59,616 bases of DNA from SZAS-103 sp038216155 (lineage in GTDB: Bacteria; Pseudomonadota; Gammaproteobacteria; Xanthomonadales; Xanthomonadaceae), in NCBI GenBank assembly GCA_038216155.1, contig JBBQQH010000014.1, positions 1 to 59,616 on the forward strand, read 5' to 3'. A program made the translations under genes and the position numbers. Every line of letters begins with the position of its first letter. Positions within the stretch are counted from its first letter, which is position 1. The notes beneath the pieces are model-generated. The model was not told the origin of the DNA, made no database searches, and saw only the letters and a list, made by a program, of their open reading frames with translations. This document shows, in pieces, positions 26,457-35,668 of the stretch.

Positions 26457-27754
26457 GCCGGGCTTGCTGGATCGATCGGAGGGTCGATTTCTGCCACGGG
26501 CGCAGGATGCGCGTGATCGCTCGCCACAATCAGGCGTGAGCGTTCAATATCCGGTTCGGCACCGGCGTACATGCGGCTGCCGGTGTAGCGTTCATGCGCA
26601 TAGCGCAGCAGCACCATCGCGATGGCGGAGACCGGCAATGCAAGCAACACACCGAGAAATCCGAACAACTCGCCGCCGGCCATGATCGCGAAGATCACCC
26701 CGACCGGATGCATGCCGATGCGATCGCCGACCAGAATCGGAGTCAGCAGGAACGCCTCGAGCATCTGTACGCCAGCAAACATGGCCAGCACCATCAGCAC
26801 GTGTGCGCCGTCGCCGAATTGAACCAGCGCCGCGATGATACTGATCAGCAGGCCGGTCATCACGCCCAGGTACGGCACGAAACTCACCAGTCCAGCGATC
26901 AGGCCAATCAGCATGGCAAGGTCGATGCCGATCAGGCGCAGGCCGAAGGTGTAGATAATCGCCAGGCAAACCATCACCAACAATTGCCCGCGCAGAAAGC
27001 CACCCAGCATCTCGTCCGAACGCACGGCCAGCCGCGCAATGGTCGGTTCGATCGGTCGTGGCAGCAAATCCCTCACCTTCGCCACCATCACGTCCCAGTC
27101 GCGCAGGAAGTAGAACGACAGCACCGGCACCAGCACCACATTTACCATCAGCGTGATCACGAACAAACCCGACTTCGACAAGCCGCCCAGCAGGATCGCG
27201 GCGATTCCGCCGGCCTGCGCCCAGTGCTCGCGGAGCATCTGCGCCATGTGGTTGGGGTCGAAATATGGCGACAGATCGAAATGCGCATGCAGGCTGATCC
27301 ACGGCAACGCAGTGTCCTTGAACCACGCAGCGTAGGCGGGCATCTGGTCGACAAAATGGCCGATCTGCTGTCCCAGCAGCGGCACCAGCAGAAACACCAC
27401 CAGCGCCAGTAGCGAGGTCATCACGAAAAAAACCACAAACACCGCGAACGTGCGACTCATCCGGCGAGTTTCCAGCCAGTCCACCAGCGGATCGCCGAGA
27501 TAACCGAAAAACATCGCGATCACGAACGGTGTCAACACCGGCGCCAGGAGCCAGATCAACACTCCGGCAACGACGGCGATTGCCAGCCATTGCCAGGTGC
27601 GGTTTTCCGATCCATGGCGTGCGTCGACGAGATCAAGGTCGATGTCGGCTTGCCTGGATGCGCTTGCGCGCGTATCTGCACTCGCCCTGACAATCCGTTC
27701 GCCAGTCGCTTCGACACGGCCGGCCGACTGTTCAATGCCGCTGGAATTGGTCAT
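26453..27754 (-). CDS. AI-2E family transporter (PerM-like permease)
   Basis: A 433-residue inner-membrane protein with about eight hydrophobic segments and the family features PFVIAMFFGYLGDPLVDWLE (near residue 80), a long periplasmic section and LIGLIAGLVSFVPYLGVMTG towards the C-terminus. ATG 27754 has AGGAG about 9 nt upstream; an in-frame start at 27796 adds 14 Arg/Gln-rich residues. Substrate unknown: the AI-2E name covers both small-molecule exporters and Na+/H+ antiporter-like members. It overlaps hda. Confidence 0.9.
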   Translation of the reverse strand: MTNSSGIEQSAGRVEATGERIVRASADTRASASRQADIDLDLVDARHGSENRTWQWLAIAVVAGVLIWLLAPVLTPFVIAMFFGYLGDPLVDWLETRRMSRTFAVFVVFFVMTSLLALVVFLLVPLLGQQIGHFVDQMPAYAAWFKDTALPWISLHAHFDLSPYFDPNHMAQMLREHWAQAGGIAAILLGGLSKSGLFVITLMVNVVLVPVLSFYFLRDWDVMVAKVRDLLPRPIEPTIARLAVRSDEMLGGFLRGQLLVMVCLAIIYTFGLRLIGIDLAMLIGLIAGLVSFVPYLGVMTGLLISIIAALVQFGDGAHVLMVLAMFAGVQMLEAFLLTPILVGDRIGMHPVGVIFAIMAGGELFGFLGVLLALPVSAIAMVLLRYAHERYTGSRMYAGAEPDIERSRLIVASDHAHPAPVAEIDPPIDPASPA

Positions 27755-27829
27755 GTCGCGTTTTCTCCTGCGCGTGGGTTGCTGCGCCGATTGCACGCCA
27801 TCATCGGCTACGGCAACTGGATACGGAAG

Positions 27830-28411
27830 TCATTGCCTGCGCGCGCGCAGCGCATCCCGCGTGCGCAGGCTCCAGCGCAGCACATAGTCGACACCGCTCA
27901 CGAGGGTAAAGATTGCCGCGATCCAGACGCCGACCAGAGTCCAGTGGAGCGCTGCAGCGGAACCTTGGCCGGAGGCATTCTGCCAAGCGAGCAGTGCGAG
28001 CAGGCACACCACCAAGACGATCTGGACCACCGTGGTCGCCTTGCCCAGCCAGCTCGGCTGGCCTTTCAGGGGGCCGATCAGGAAGTGATACGCGCTGGCG
28101 CCGGCGACGATCACCACGTCACGGCCCAACACCAGCAGCAACAACCATGTCGGCACAGCATGCGCCAGCCACAGACCGATAAAACTCGCGTCCAGCAGCA
28201 GTTTGTCGGCCAGCGGATCGAGCAATCCGCCCAGCCGTGTGCGCCAGCCGTAGCGCTTCGCCAGCCACCCATCGATTCCGTCTGAGAGGCCGGCGAGCAG
28301 CGCGATCGCCAGCGCCGCCCGGTAATCGCCGTGATGCAGGCACCATACCAGCGGCAGCACCGCCAGCATGCGCGCGATGGTGATCGCATTGGGCAGCTGG
28401 CGCAGGTTCAT
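27830..28411 (-). CDS. pgsA: CDP-diacylglycerol-glycerol-3-phosphate phosphatidyltransferase (PgsA-like)
   Basis: A 193-residue integral membrane CDP-alcohol phosphatidyltransferase making phosphatidylglycerol phosphate. The catalytic signature is read as SDGIDGWLAKRYGWRTRLG then GLLDPLADK (residues about 43-70), containing the conserved aspartates. Four to six hydrophobic helices cover the rest, and the N-terminus LRQLPNAITIARM matches the family. It lies 18 bp after the DUF2066 gene in the same direction. Another CDP-alcohol substrate is possible. Confidence 0.88.
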   Translation of the reverse strand: MNLRQLPNAITIARMLAVLPLVWCLHHGDYRAALAIALLAGLSDGIDGWLAKRYGWRTRLGGLLDPLADKLLLDASFIGLWLAHAVPTWLLLLVLGRDVVIVAGASAYHFLIGPLKGQPSWLGKATTVVQIVLVVCLLALLAWQNASGQGSAAALHWTLVGVWIAAIFTLVSGVDYVLRWSLRTRDALRARRQ

Positions 28412-28429
28412 CGATCCGCCATCATGGAG

Positions 28430-29482
28430 TCAGCGTTGCAGCCGGAACATCGCCGTCGTGCCATCGCCGCCTGCCTGCAGCACATGTCCGGCCGAGACTA
28501 GACTGCGGAAGCCTTCGATGCCGTTAGCGAGGTCGAGTTGCATGTGCAGTTTGTCGCCGCTGGCATCGAGCAGCACGATATGGCGAACCACTCCCATACC
28601 CTGCAGATACCCCATCAGACGCAAGTAATCCTCGCCCGATCCGATCCCGTCGACTTCGACCCCGAATACGCCGGCGGGGCCACCGGAAACCACCCGCGCG
28701 TATTTTCTCGACAGCACATCGCCACTAGTGTCGGCAGCGTTGGCCATTGCGGCACGTGCATCGGGATTGGTTTCGCTCCAGCGATTGAGCTCGGTGCTGC
28801 CATCCATCAGCAGCCAGCTCGCAGTCCACCCGCCCGCGCCTCGCGCAAGCTTGCCAACCAGTGCCAGCGTCGTGCCGTAGGCAGCCGATGGTGTAGCGAC
28901 AGCCTGCGCCTGGCCTTGCCACGCGGCGGCCATCGCCGCCGCCGATTCGCTGGCACTGCCGTTGGGCAACTGGAATGCGATCCCGCGATCGTTGCCGCGC
29001 TCGGTCAACGACCGCACCACGTTGAGGTGCGCGGCGTTGACCATGCGCGGACCCTTGCCGTCATCGATCACTAGCCATAGCAAGGGCTTGGGTCGCGGCG
29101 ACGGCCATACAGGCAGGCCGGAGCCGGCGATCAAGGCGTCGACCGCGTCGTGATCGAAACTGGCGATCATCTTTTGCCCGTAAACCGGCACGCCGGCAAT
29201 CGTCTGCTGCTCCGTGGTGTAGCGCGTGTCCTGCACGATCTGCGTGGCCTGCCCCAGTGAGCCACGGATCGCAGGTGACTGCGCAGCGTTGCGCTGTCCC
29301 GTGACCTTGGCGATGACTTGGGCCAGTGCCGTCGGCAGCATGCGCGCGCGCTCACCCGGGCTCTGACTCTTGACCGGCACGCTGGCCTCGTACAGCGACA
29401 GCTCATCGGCCTTGGCGCTGCCGACGGGCTGCACGGCCAGCAGCAAAAATCCGGCGAAAAAGGATGCAATCAAAGGACGCAT
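28430..29482 (-). CDS. DUF2066 domain-containing exported protein
   Basis: A 350-residue protein with a signal peptide (MRPLIASFFAGFLLLAVQPVGSAKA) followed by the DUF2066 pattern: LSLYEASVPVKSQSPGERARMLPTAL, VIAKVTGQ and a YTTEQQ segment. The C-terminal third has an LMGYLQGMGVVRHI motif and a repeated sandwich-like pattern. Proteins of this family accompany pgsA/permease/hda in Xanthomonadales and other gammaproteobacteria; the function is unknown. It begins the minus-strand run 29482-25761. Confidence 0.85.
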   Translation of the reverse strand: MRPLIASFFAGFLLLAVQPVGSAKADELSLYEASVPVKSQSPGERARMLPTALAQVIAKVTGQRNAAQSPAIRGSLGQATQIVQDTRYTTEQQTIAGVPVYGQKMIASFDHDAVDALIAGSGLPVWPSPRPKPLLWLVIDDGKGPRMVNAAHLNVVRSLTERGNDRGIAFQLPNGSASESAAAMAAAWQGQAQAVATPSAAYGTTLALVGKLARGAGGWTASWLLMDGSTELNRWSETNPDARAAMANAADTSGDVLSRKYARVVSGGPAGVFGVEVDGIGSGEDYLRLMGYLQGMGVVRHIVLLDASGDKLHMQLDLANGIEGFRSLVSAGHVLQAGGDGTTAMFRLQR

Positions 29483-29645
29483 GGTTTTGCCCGCAGCAGT
29501 TCGAATCCGTCAATTATGGCCGATCGCCGGCATGCTCCGCAGTGCGGTTCACGGACTTGGCCTCGGCGCGAGCGTTTGACGCGCCCGACGCGTTCATCAA
29601 CACTAGCCAACGATCACGGGCCAACGCCCGCTGCGGCAGGACAAA

Positions 29646-30788
29646 ATGGCGCACACCCTGTGTTTTTCCGGAATGGATCGGGCCGAGGAGGCCAAGCTCA
29701 AGCTGTTGTTCGCCGATGCCAACGAATGGCTGGGCGGCAATTGGACCCTGGCGCCCGAAAACACGGCCGAGGTGCTGGTCATCGACGTCGAATCGATGTA
29801 CGGCCACATGACTTGGCTGAAGGTCCGCAACAGCGGCCGCTTCATCATCGCGATTACCTCGCGAGAGGAATCCGAGGCTGAGCACATTCTGCTGCGCCCG
29901 GTGACGGTGGAATCGATGGTGACCGCGTTGTCGCAAGCGATTGGCGCTGCTGCGCCGACCACGCCGAGCGCGGTGTCAGCCGGGGACGCTCTGGCCAGCG
30001 CGCAACAACGACAGGCGGCGCCTGCGTCCGAGCCGCCATTGCAGCCGCGCACGTCGGAAAAACACGAGCCTCCACGTCAGCAACCCAAAGTTCTGGCACC
30101 GGCCGCGGCAGCACATACGCCGCCTCCTGCAGCTACGCCGCCAGCGGCTCCGCCTCCACCGCCACCGCCGCCTCCTCCACCCCCACCACCGCCACCGCCG
30201 CGGGCGCCGGTCAGGCAGCGTGATCCGGTGCTGTGGGATTATCTGCAGCAGGGGAAGCTGCTCGGCCCCAGCAAGCTGGAAATCGCGGATGCGCCGCCGC
30301 TGGTGGTTGACCCGCGCACCGATACGTATATAGGCGGTTCCGCGCTCAAGCCCTATATCCCCTACTGTGAACTGGGCAGCGTCAAGGCCGAACAATGGGT
30401 TTCGCTTTCGGGTGCCGAGCTCAACCAGATGATCGCGCAACTGGGCGAGCCGCAACCGCTGGCACGCCTGCGCTGGTTGCACTCGATCGTCCAGGGCGGC
30501 GGTGAGTTGGCGCCCGGCTACGATCCGGAAGACAAGTTCCAGCTCACCCGCTGGCCGAAAACCGAACGCGAATATCCTCGGCATTTCCGCATCGCCACAG
30601 CAATGATGCAGGGCCCTGCAACACTGGCCGAGATTGCCGAGCACAGCAACACCACGCGCGAGGAAGTCACCGATTTCGTCAACGCCAGCCTGGACTCGGG
30701 CTTCGCCGAACTGTTCGTGCCGGGGCCTGCCGCACCGGACACGTCGCCGAAATCGGGCGGCTTGCTCGGTCGCTTCCGTCGCGGCTGA
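29646..30788 (+). CDS. hypothetical protein: possible pseudo-receiver, polyproline linker, C-terminal helical domain
   Basis: A 380-residue cytoplasmic protein of no family I can name. Residues 1-100 have a receiver-like strand/helix pattern (AEVLVIDVESM, GRFIIAIT, HILLRPVTVESMVTAL) but without a clear phosphate-acceptor set, so a degenerate receiver is an inference. Residues 101-190 are a disordered Ala/Pro linker containing 17 consecutive prolines (169-185, bases 30150-30200). Residues 195-360 form a second domain with LARLRWLHSIVQGGGELAPGY, KRWPKTE-like RWPKTEREYPRHF and a winged-helix-like end (AEIAEHSNTTREEVTDFVNASL). The C-terminus GGLLGRFRRG is basic. RBS AGGAC precedes the ATG. Confidence 0.75.
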   Translation: MAHTLCFSGMDRAEEAKLKLLFADANEWLGGNWTLAPENTAEVLVIDVESMYGHMTWLKVRNSGRFIIAITSREESEAEHILLRPVTVESMVTALSQAIGAAAPTTPSAVSAGDALASAQQRQAAPASEPPLQPRTSEKHEPPRQQPKVLAPAAAAHTPPPAATPPAAPPPPPPPPPPPPPPPPPRAPVRQRDPVLWDYLQQGKLLGPSKLEIADAPPLVVDPRTDTYIGGSALKPYIPYCELGSVKAEQWVSLSGAELNQMIAQLGEPQPLARLRWLHSIVQGGGELAPGYDPEDKFQLTRWPKTEREYPRHFRIATAMMQGPATLAEIAEHSNTTREEVTDFVNASLDSGFAELFVPGPAAPDTSPKSGGLLGRFRRG

Positions 30789-30952
30789 CGCCTGCTAGCG
30801 ACGGGCGCGATCCAGCCTGCCTGAACGACACGCCTGCTGCGGCTTGCCCTCCAAGCCGCAGTGATCGAAAATTGCCAAGTGCGCCGGTGGCGCCGATTCG
30901 CATGCCGGCAGCAAAAAATGGGCTACCCGGGCCATACGCACCACGGAGCATC

Positions 30953-32878
30953 ATGATCGACTCGCAGCGCTATCCGCGCCTGGCCCGCATCGACACACCG
31001 GCCGACCTGCGGCAATTTTCCGAATCCGAGTTGCCGGCAATTACCGAGGAACTTCGCGCCTACCTGATCGAAACCGTCTCGCAAGTCGGCGGCCATTTCG
31101 GCGCTGGCCTCGGCGTTATCGAGCTGACGGTTGCGCTGCATTATCTTTACGACACGCCAAGCGATCGGCTGGTCTGGGATGTCGGCCACCAGTGCTATCC
31201 ACACAAGATCCTCACCGGGCGTCGCGACAGCATTCGCACGGTCAAGCAACACGGCGGCGTCGCCCCGTTTCCCAGGCGCGAAGAAAGCACATACGACACC
31301 TTCGGCGTGGGCCACTCGTCGACCTCAATCTCGGCCGCGCTGGGCATGGCGATCGCGCTCGCCGCAGTGGGCGACGAACGCAAGGTGGTGGCGATCATCG
31401 GCGATGGCGCGATGACCGCCGGCATGGCGTACGAGGCGCTCAATCACGGCGGCGGAATGGATCCCAATCCGAACCTGCTGGTAATCCTCAATGACAACCG
31501 CATGTCGATTTCGGAAAACGTCGGCGGCCTGACCAAGATGTTGGGTCGGATGATGTCCAGCCGCACCATGAACGCGGTGCGCGAGAGTGGCAAGAAGTTG
31601 CTCGGCGGTCGCACGCATCCCGCCGGCCGCTTCGTGCGGCGCTGGGAGGAGCACTGGAAAGGCATGTTCGTGCCGAGCACGCTGTTTGAGGAGATGGGTT
31701 TTCACTACAGCGGTCCAATCGACGGCCATGATGTCAATGCGCTGGTCAACGCGCTGCGCACGATCAAGGATCTCAAGGGCGCACAGCTGCTGCACGTGAT
31801 CACCACCAAGGGCAAGGGCTTCGAACTGGCCGAGGGCGACCAGATCGAATACCACGCAGTCGGCCCGTTCGATCCCAGCGTGGGTCTGGTGAAAAAAACC
31901 GGCGTAGACAAGCCGACTTACACCCAGGTGTTTGGCGACTGGTTGTGCGAGATGGCGCGCGCCGATGAGCGGCTGCTGGCGATCACGCCGGCGATGCGCG
32001 AAGGCTCTGGCCTCGTCCGCTTTTCGAAGGAATTCCCGGCGCGCTACTTCGATGTCGCAATCGCCGAGCAACACGCGGTGACGCTCGCTGCCGGCATGGC
32101 CTGCGAGGGCGCCAAGCCCGTTGTCGCGATCTATTCCACTTTTCTGCAACGCGGCTACGACCAGTTGATCCACGACGTCGCATTGCAGAATCTCGACGTG
32201 CTGTTTGCGATTGATCGCGGCGGCGTGGTCGGTCCCGATGGCGCCACCCATGCGGGCACGTTTGACCTGAGCTACCTGCGTTGCATTCCAAATCTGGTGT
32301 TGATGGCACCAGCCGATGAAAACGAGTGTCGGCGAATGCTGACTACCGGGTTTAGGCACAGCGGTCCGGCGGCGGTACGTTATCCGCGCGGCGGTGGCAC
32401 CGGCGTTGCGCTTGAAGCTGGGTTCGAGAGTATTCCGATCGGGCAAGCGCTGGTACGCCGGCGTGGAGCGCGGATCGCGCTGCTGGCGTTCGGCGCAATG
32501 GTGCCGATGGCCGAAAAAATCGGCCTCGAGTTCGATCTCACTGTGGTCAACATGCGTTTCATCAAGCCGCTCGATCGCGCCACCGTGCTGGAACTGGCGC
32601 GCACTCACACCGGTTTCGTGACGCTGGAAGACAACGCCATCATGGGCGGCGCCGGCAGCGCGGTTGCAGAGCTCTTGTCAGCCGAAGGCGTCGTCGTACC
32701 CATCCAGCATCTTGGCCTACCCGATGCGTGGCTGGAACATGCCAGTCGCGAGCAGGTGCTCGCCGAGGCCGGGCTGGATCTGGCCGGCGCACGCGCGGCG
32801 ATCCTCGCACGGTGGCCGGAACTGGCACAGGCACCTGCACGCACCGTCGATCCATTGCCGAAAGCTGCCGCGTTGTAA
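30953..32878 (+). CDS. dxs: 1-deoxy-D-xylulose-5-phosphate synthase
   Basis: Dxs (641 residues) condenses pyruvate and glyceraldehyde-3-phosphate, the first step of the MEP isoprenoid pathway. Thiamine-diphosphate motifs are present: VGHQCYPHKILTGRRD, IGDGAMTAGMAYEALNH, and the catalytic AIAEQHAVTLAAG; the DRGGVVGPDGATHAG segment is diagnostic. ATG 30953 (MIDSQRYPRL, GGAG upstream) is chosen; the earlier in-frame start at 30872 adds 27 unlike residues. Single-gene unit, convergent with prmC. Confidence 0.97.
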   Translation: MIDSQRYPRLARIDTPADLRQFSESELPAITEELRAYLIETVSQVGGHFGAGLGVIELTVALHYLYDTPSDRLVWDVGHQCYPHKILTGRRDSIRTVKQHGGVAPFPRREESTYDTFGVGHSSTSISAALGMAIALAAVGDERKVVAIIGDGAMTAGMAYEALNHGGGMDPNPNLLVILNDNRMSISENVGGLTKMLGRMMSSRTMNAVRESGKKLLGGRTHPAGRFVRRWEEHWKGMFVPSTLFEEMGFHYSGPIDGHDVNALVNALRTIKDLKGAQLLHVITTKGKGFELAEGDQIEYHAVGPFDPSVGLVKKTGVDKPTYTQVFGDWLCEMARADERLLAITPAMREGSGLVRFSKEFPARYFDVAIAEQHAVTLAAGMACEGAKPVVAIYSTFLQRGYDQLIHDVALQNLDVLFAIDRGGVVGPDGATHAGTFDLSYLRCIPNLVLMAPADENECRRMLTTGFRHSGPAAVRYPRGGGTGVALEAGFESIPIGQALVRRRGARIALLAFGAMVPMAEKIGLEFDLTVVNMRFIKPLDRATVLELARTHTGFVTLEDNAIMGGAGSAVAELLSAEGVVVPIQHLGLPDAWLEHASREQVLAEAGLDLAGARAAILARWPELAQAPARTVDPLPKAAAL

Positions 32879-32937
32879 ATTTTCTTCGGACATTTCGACT
32901 GGCACCAGCGCGCAACGCCTGCCAGCAACGTGTTCGT

Positions 32938-33795
32938 CTAGTCGCGACGACCGCAACTGACTCGCTCGCGATCCTCCAGGTCGCGATGAGTCTCGACAAA
33001 ACCGAATCCCGCCGCACCCAGCAAGTTTCGCACCGCGGCACCCTGCCTCCATCCATGTTCCAGCAACAACCAGCCGCCTGCCGACAAATACGCCGGAGCG
33101 GAAGTAATGATCTGGCCGATGGCGTCCAGTCCATCCGCGCCCGATGCGAGTGCGCTGCGCGGCTCGAAGCGCAGGTCGCCGGTTTGCAAATGCGGATCGT
33201 CCTCGGCCAGATACGGCGGATTGCTGGCGATCACGTCGAAGCGACGACCGGACAGCGCCGAGAACCAGTCCGACTGCATCCATTCCATTGACGCGAGTGA
33301 CGCGCCCAATACGTGTAACGCATCGCCATTAGCGCGCGCCACCGCCAGGGCCCCGGCGCTGACATCGACCGCCAGCACCTGCGCCAGCGGTCGTTCGCAG
33401 GCAATCGCCAATGCGATCGCGCCACTGCCCGTGCCAAGATCGAGCACCGTCACGCAACAGTCCGGCGCGATTTTTTCCAGCGCCTGCTCGACCAGCAACT
33501 CGGTCTCCTGGCGCGGAATCAAGGTTTCACTATTGACCTGCAACGGCAGCGACCAGAACTCGCGTTGCCCAAGCAGGTACGCGATCGGCCTACCCTCCAG
33601 CCTGGCCGCCAGCAGTTCTTCGAAGCGCGCAAGTAAGGGACCATCGACGTGCTCATCCGCATGCGCATACAACCAGGCGCGTGAGCGATCAAGCGCGTGC
33701 GCCAGCAACAGTTCGGCGTCCACCCGCGAAGCGGCGCCGCCCAACTGCTGCGCAGAAGTCGCCAGCAGTCGTCGGATTTCGTGTGAATCGGACAC
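32938..33795 (-). CDS. prmC: peptide chain release factor N5-glutamine methyltransferase PrmC
   Basis: PrmC (HemK) methylates the GGQ glutamine of RF1 and RF2. An N-terminal helical domain (to about 80) is followed by the SAM-binding VLDLGTGSGAIALAIA and the catalytic SNPPYLAEDDPHL. GTG 33795 gives 285 residues with GGGAG 5 nt upstream and the usual N-terminus; an ATG at 33840 in the same frame would add 15 basic residues. It lies opposite dxs rather than beside prfA. Confidence 0.92.
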   Translation of the reverse strand: MSDSHEIRRLLATSAQQLGGAASRVDAELLLAHALDRSRAWLYAHADEHVDGPLLARFEELLAARLEGRPIAYLLGQREFWSLPLQVNSETLIPRQETELLVEQALEKIAPDCCVTVLDLGTGSGAIALAIACERPLAQVLAVDVSAGALAVARANGDALHVLGASLASMEWMQSDWFSALSGRRFDVIASNPPYLAEDDPHLQTGDLRFEPRSALASGADGLDAIGQIITSAPAYLSAGGWLLLEHGWRQGAAVRNLLGAAGFGFVETHRDLEDRERVSCGRRD

Positions 33796-33882
33796 TTCCT
33801 CTCCCAGCGGGTTCAAACGATCATGACGCCGCGCATACACGTCGATCGCGATGATACGGGTTGATTCTGCCCGTGGAATGCC

Positions 33883-34746
33883 ATGACCCGTTCCACCCTG
33901 CGTGCCCTGCTTGCCCTGCCCACCGCGCTGCTACTGGGCGCTTGCAGCAAATTGTTCTTCACCGTGCAAAACGTCAAGGTCGATGACTCGTCGATCCAGA
34001 GCGTCGTGTTCGATTCTGCGCATGATCTGTCACTGGATATCCATCGCGCGAAAAATGCGTCCGGCAAGGTGCCGGTGGTGGTGTTCATTCACGGCGGCAG
34101 CTGGCAAACCGGCACGCGCCAAGATTATCGATTTGTTGGACAGTCGTTAAGCAACGCTGGCATGCTGGTTTTCGTTCCGGATTTCCGCCAAGCGCCGCAG
34201 GTGGCGTTTCCGGCATTCGTCGAGGATTCGGCGCGCGCCGTGGCGTGGGCGCGTGACCACGCGAGCGAGTACGGCGGTGATCCGTCGCGCATTTTTTTGA
34301 TTGGACATTCCTCCGGCGCGCACATCACCGCGATGCTGGGCACGGATGCGCAATATCTGAAAGCCGTCGGTATGCGGCCACGCGACCTGGCCGGCATCGT
34401 CGGCCTGTCCGGGCCGTACGACTTTCTACCGATCACCGATCCCAAGCTCAAGCCGATCTTCAATCCGCTATCGCGCTGGCCACTGTCGCAGCCGGTCAAC
34501 TTCGTCAATGGCGACGAGCCGCCGTTCCTGCTGGTACAAGGCACCTCCGACAGCACCGTGTATCCACGCAATACCACGTCGCTGGCGGCAAAACTGCGCG
34601 CGCAAAACGAACCGGTGCAGGTCGAGATGGTCGAGGGCGCCGGTCATCTGACCACGCTGCTGGAATCGACCAAGGACGACAGCAACGTGCGCGCGCGGGT
34701 GCTGGAGTTTGTGCGCGGTGCGATGGGTCAAGCGGACGCGCATTGA
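33883..34746 (+). CDS. alpha/beta-hydrolase lipoprotein (carboxylesterase-like)
   Basis: A 287-residue putative lipoprotein: signal sequence ending in the lipobox LLGAC (17-21). The hydrolase core has the oxyanion segment FIHGGSWQTG, nucleophile GHSSGAH and a C-terminal GAGH that supplies the catalytic His, with the acidic residue probably in QGTSDSTVYP. This matches the BD-FAE/esterase-lipase class. Probably anchored to an envelope membrane and acting on small esters; substrate unknown. Monocistronic, convergent with the PycTM-like gene. Confidence 0.85.
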   Translation: MTRSTLRALLALPTALLLGACSKLFFTVQNVKVDDSSIQSVVFDSAHDLSLDIHRAKNASGKVPVVVFIHGGSWQTGTRQDYRFVGQSLSNAGMLVFVPDFRQAPQVAFPAFVEDSARAVAWARDHASEYGGDPSRIFLIGHSSGAHITAMLGTDAQYLKAVGMRPRDLAGIVGLSGPYDFLPITDPKLKPIFNPLSRWPLSQPVNFVNGDEPPFLLVQGTSDSTVYPRNTTSLAAKLRAQNEPVQVEMVEGAGHLTTLLESTKDDSNVRARVLEFVRGAMGQADAH

Positions 34747-34861
34747 CCCTGCAAGTGCGTTCGATCTCGAGCTCGAAGGCGGTTTTCGGGGGGAGCTGCA
34801 CAACAGGATCAACCATGACTAAGGCCGGTCACGGCTGAGTTCAGTGGCGGCGAACACTAGA

Positions 34862-35482
34862 TCAATGCGCGATCAGCTTCCACATCTCGACACCGGTCGC
34901 CAGCACGAAGCCGGTCAAAAAACTCAGGTAGCTCGCGCGCAGGTAGCGGTACTTGTGATGTGCGAGATAGCTGCCGAGTGAATACACGTCGCGCGCCATC
35001 GTGCGGTAGATCGAACCGTCGGGCTTGAGCCGCTTCACGAACTCGCGCAGGAAGCGCTCTTGGTCGAGTTCAGCAAAATGACCGAAGAACATCAGGTTGA
35101 AATGCTGCGGCAGCGGCTCACCCGGTTTGAGCCGCAGCGGCCGGTATTTTGGCAACACCGCCAGAATGGCCAGCAGCAATGCCAGCAAGGTAAATGCCGC
35201 CAGGATCAACAAACTGGTGCGCAGTTGCGGGTTGTCCATCCGCCCCAGGCTCAGCGTGAGCACGATTGAGGACACGGTGATGATGATATTGGCCTTGGTA
35301 TCGGCCATCGCCGACAGCGTGACGTGATGTTGCTGCGTGGTGCGCAACATCTGGTCGGACGCGCCGCGCTCCGGGATTGCCGCAAACAGCGCGCGCAATT
35401 CGGGCGAATCGCGATATGCCTCCGCCGCAGGCGTTGCTGCAGCCGCGGGGCTGGTCTCATTCGGGCTTGATGGTGGGTTCAT
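34862..35482 (-). CDS. Pycsar effector-type membrane protein (PycTM/DUF5706-like), orphan
   Basis: A 206-residue protein resembling transmembrane effectors of Pycsar cyclic-pyrimidine immunity. Family features seen: QQHHVTLSAMADTKANIIITVSSI (54-77) leading into a first helix, a second helix (about 88-111), a soluble FFGHFAELDQERF and RTMARDVYSLGSYLAHHKYRYLRASY stretch, and a final helix (about 186-203). The N-terminal 25 residues are Ala/Pro/Ser-rich. In known systems a uridylate or cytidylate cyclase gene is adjacent; none is here. It may therefore be a housekeeping relative. Divergent from oxyR, convergent with the lipoprotein. Confidence 0.7.
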   Translation of the reverse strand: MNPPSSPNETSPAAAATPAAEAYRDSPELRALFAAIPERGASDQMLRTTQQHHVTLSAMADTKANIIITVSSIVLTLSLGRMDNPQLRTSLLILAAFTLLALLLAILAVLPKYRPLRLKPGEPLPQHFNLMFFGHFAELDQERFLREFVKRLKPDGSIYRTMARDVYSLGSYLAHHKYRYLRASYLSFLTGFVLATGVEMWKLIAH

Positions 35483-35656
35483 CGCGTCACGCTTTGCCGG
35501 GGTGGCCGTACGTTAACGTAATCCACGCCCGGCGTGCCATTTGTCTTTGAAGCGGGCATGTAATGTGCGCCCTTTGAAGGGTGCACTCGACGGCCCACTG
35601 CACACGCATTTTCATAGTTCAAATGAATTGTTCCAGCCCTCGCGAGAGGCAAGCAC

Positions 35657-35662
35657 TATACT
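35657..35662 (+). promoter_or_regulatory. -10 element of oxyR, suggesting a leaderless transcript
   Basis: TATACT lies 7 nt before the oxyR ATG at 35669, so transcription would begin at or next to the start codon. No good -35 is seen at 16-18 bp and no Shine-Dalgarno lies within 15 nt of the ATG (the nearest purine run, gagagg, is 20 nt away). Confidence 0.4.
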
Positions 35663-35668
35663 TAAGCA

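Noticed and set aside
31325..32608. 427-codon open frame opposite dxs
   Set aside because: Antisense shadow of a fully conserved dxs; no recognisable family pattern.
34862..35482. A complete Pycsar defence system around the PycTM-like gene
   Set aside because: Neither neighbour is a nucleotide cyclase: one side is an alpha/beta-hydrolase lipoprotein and the other is oxyR.
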